Shown in pieces: positions 63,128-64,000 of a stretch of 64,000 nt of DNA (positions within the stretch are counted from its first letter, which is position 1; each line of letters begins with the position of its first letter). The DNA comes from JAPOUP01 sp965221405 (GTDB lineage Bacteria > Pseudomonadota > Alphaproteobacteria > Rhodobacterales > Rhodobacteraceae), in NCBI GenBank assembly GCA_965221405.1, contig CBDCSE010000003.1, positions 682,001-746,000 on the forward strand. Reading direction: 5' to 3'. The notes beneath the pieces are model-generated. The model did no database searches. It was not told the origin of the DNA and saw only the letters and a list, made by a program, of their open reading frames with translations. The position numbers and the translations under genes are program-made.

Positions 63128-64000
63128 GACTTCCTACATTGCCGGATTCTGGCGGTGCGTAACTGACTGTATTTGTGGTCCATTGGGTCTCGATTCCCCG
63201 GGACGGCGATGTAGTGCCCACGGGGTATATTCCGCTTGACCCTCCGGCCCGTCCGGTCCATACTTCCGGCATGTTCGTTCGCCACAAGAAGAGCGGAGAC
63301 CGAATCCGCGTCCAGGTCGTCAGGTCGGTGCGCGACGGCGACAGGGTGCGCCAGAGGGTCGTGCGCCATGTCGGCACCGCGACGAGCGACGGGCAGCTCA
63401 GCCAGCTCGACCGCCTCGGGCGGCTGATCATCGAGGAGATGAGGCAGGCGGAGACGGCCCAGCTTCACCTGCTGACGCCGAAGCAGTACAGCGATCTCAT
63501 CGCCCAGGCCCGTCTGGCGGTGGCGGATCCGCGGCCCTTCGGGGTCGACCTGGCCGAATGCCGCGAGGAGGCGCGGATCTCGGTCGGGCTGCGCGAGGCG
63601 CTTGGCGAGGTTTACGGCCGCCTGGGGTGGGATCGGGTGCTGGGCGCGCGGCGCATGAGCTCCAACCGCATCCTCAAGGAGATGGTCCTCGCGCGCGTCG
63701 CGCAGCCGCTCAGCAAGCGCGCCACGGTCCGCGAGCTCGACCGCCATGGCGATCTGTCGCTGAACCTCGACCAGGTCTACAGGACCATGGACTTTCTCGA
63801 CGACGGCCTGATCGACGCCATCCGCGGCCAGTCCCACGCGGCGGCCCGCAAGCTCTATGACGAGCCCGTCAGCGTCATCTTCTTCGACACCACGACGCTG
63901 TATTTCGAGAGCGAGGTGGAGGACGGCCTGCGCGCCAAGGGCTACAGCAAGGACGGCAAGCACCACCGCGTCCAGGTCGTATTCGCCCTTCTGGTCACCC
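63128..64000 (+). mobile_element. IS1634-family insertion sequence, copy 2 (partial)
   Basis: Starts with GACTTCCTACATTGCCGG, the same inverted repeat as copy 1, and over the visible 873 bp is the exact reverse complement of 42570-41698. Its other end lies outside the window. Orientation is opposite to copy 1, so the two are inverted repeats about 20.6 kb apart. It disrupts rarD. Confidence 0.95.
63271..64000 (+). CDS. IS1634-family transposase (partial, runs off window)
   Basis: From MFVRHKKSGDRIRVQVV this is identical to the transposase in copy 1 for the visible 243 codons, including FFDTTTLYFES with the first catalytic Asp. The gene is open to the window edge. Confidence 0.95.
   Translation, partial: MFVRHKKSGDRIRVQVVRSVRDGDRVRQRVVRHVGTATSDGQLSQLDRLGRLIIEEMRQAETAQLHLLTPKQYSDLIAQARLAVADPRPFGVDLAECREEARISVGLREALGEVYGRLGWDRVLGARRMSSNRILKEMVLARVAQPLSKRATVRELDRHGDLSLNLDQVYRTMDFLDDGLIDAIRGQSHAAARKLYDEPVSVIFFDTTTLYFESEVEDGLRAKGYSKDGKHHRVQVVFALLVT

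Noticed and set aside
1..64000. CRISPR array or cas genes
   Set aside because: No regularly spaced short repeats and no Cas-like proteins seen.

Overview
The window looks like a chromosomal segment of an alphaproteobacterium, most plausibly Rhodobacterales-like. The host genes (gatB, pepN, an isolated ctaD, lipB, ilvBH, bpt, a DUF2852 gene, a MoxR/VWA pair, a single-cysteine DksA, tpiA, dusA, DUF1289-ruvX-ccmI, soxBDAG, sodB) all read as that group, and a sampled host line (30001-30060) is about 63% G+C. This assignment is inferred from gene content and motifs; no search was run.

Layout. 1-3.6 kb is a graveyard of IS1595-, IS1634-, ISKra4- and IS630-type remnants around a decayed HigBA module. 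3.6-12.3 kb carries an orphan AAA ATPase followed by gatB, pepN, ctaD and lipB, all on the minus strand. tRNA-Leu(GAG) at 12.85 kb is followed by fragments of a PIN toxin, a DNA methyltransferase and a transposase. 14.6-31.4 kb is housekeeping (ilvH/ilvB, bpt, ybaK, M48 peptidase, P450, VWA/MoxR, dksA, FAD monooxygenase, tpiA), with mobile or toxin-antitoxin (TA) material lying inside two normally adjacent pairs. 31.8-38.4 kb holds a D-lyxose isomerase, a second copy of the orphan AAA ATPase, decayed TA genes, a class III aminotransferase and an intact Xre/RES TA operon. 39-43 kb is dusA overlapping a 2-oxoglutarate dioxygenase gene that is split by a complete IS1634-family element flanked by exact 145-bp direct repeats. 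43.2-50.7 kb contains DUF1289-ruvX-ccmI and the four-gene sarcosine oxidase operon soxBDAG, which oxidatively demethylates sarcosine to glycine and feeds C1 units to folate.

50.9-58.8 kb is accessory: an IS66 fragment, an A+T-richer three-gene operon of unknown function (51.9-53.8 kb), then very GC-rich degenerate IS630-, IS30- (split by IS110) and IS630-type copies. 58.9-59.6 kb is a PIN/ribbon-helix-helix TA pair. A protein joining an RNA-polymerase-alpha-CTD-like HhH region to a sigma-region-4-like HTH follows at 60.0-61.4 kb, then sodB, then rarD cut by a second IS1634-family copy that runs off the window.

Two themes stand out. Several unrelated IS families have decayed with a visibly GC-ward, transition-dominated pattern. 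Many TA modules are present as remnants. Low coding density, disrupted operons and recent active IS copies suggest a genome in an early phase of erosion, such as a host-associated lineage; that is inference only. The best candidates for undescribed biology are the three-gene operon at 51.9-53.8 kb, the paired orphan AAA ATPases, and the alphaCTD/sigma4-like regulator.
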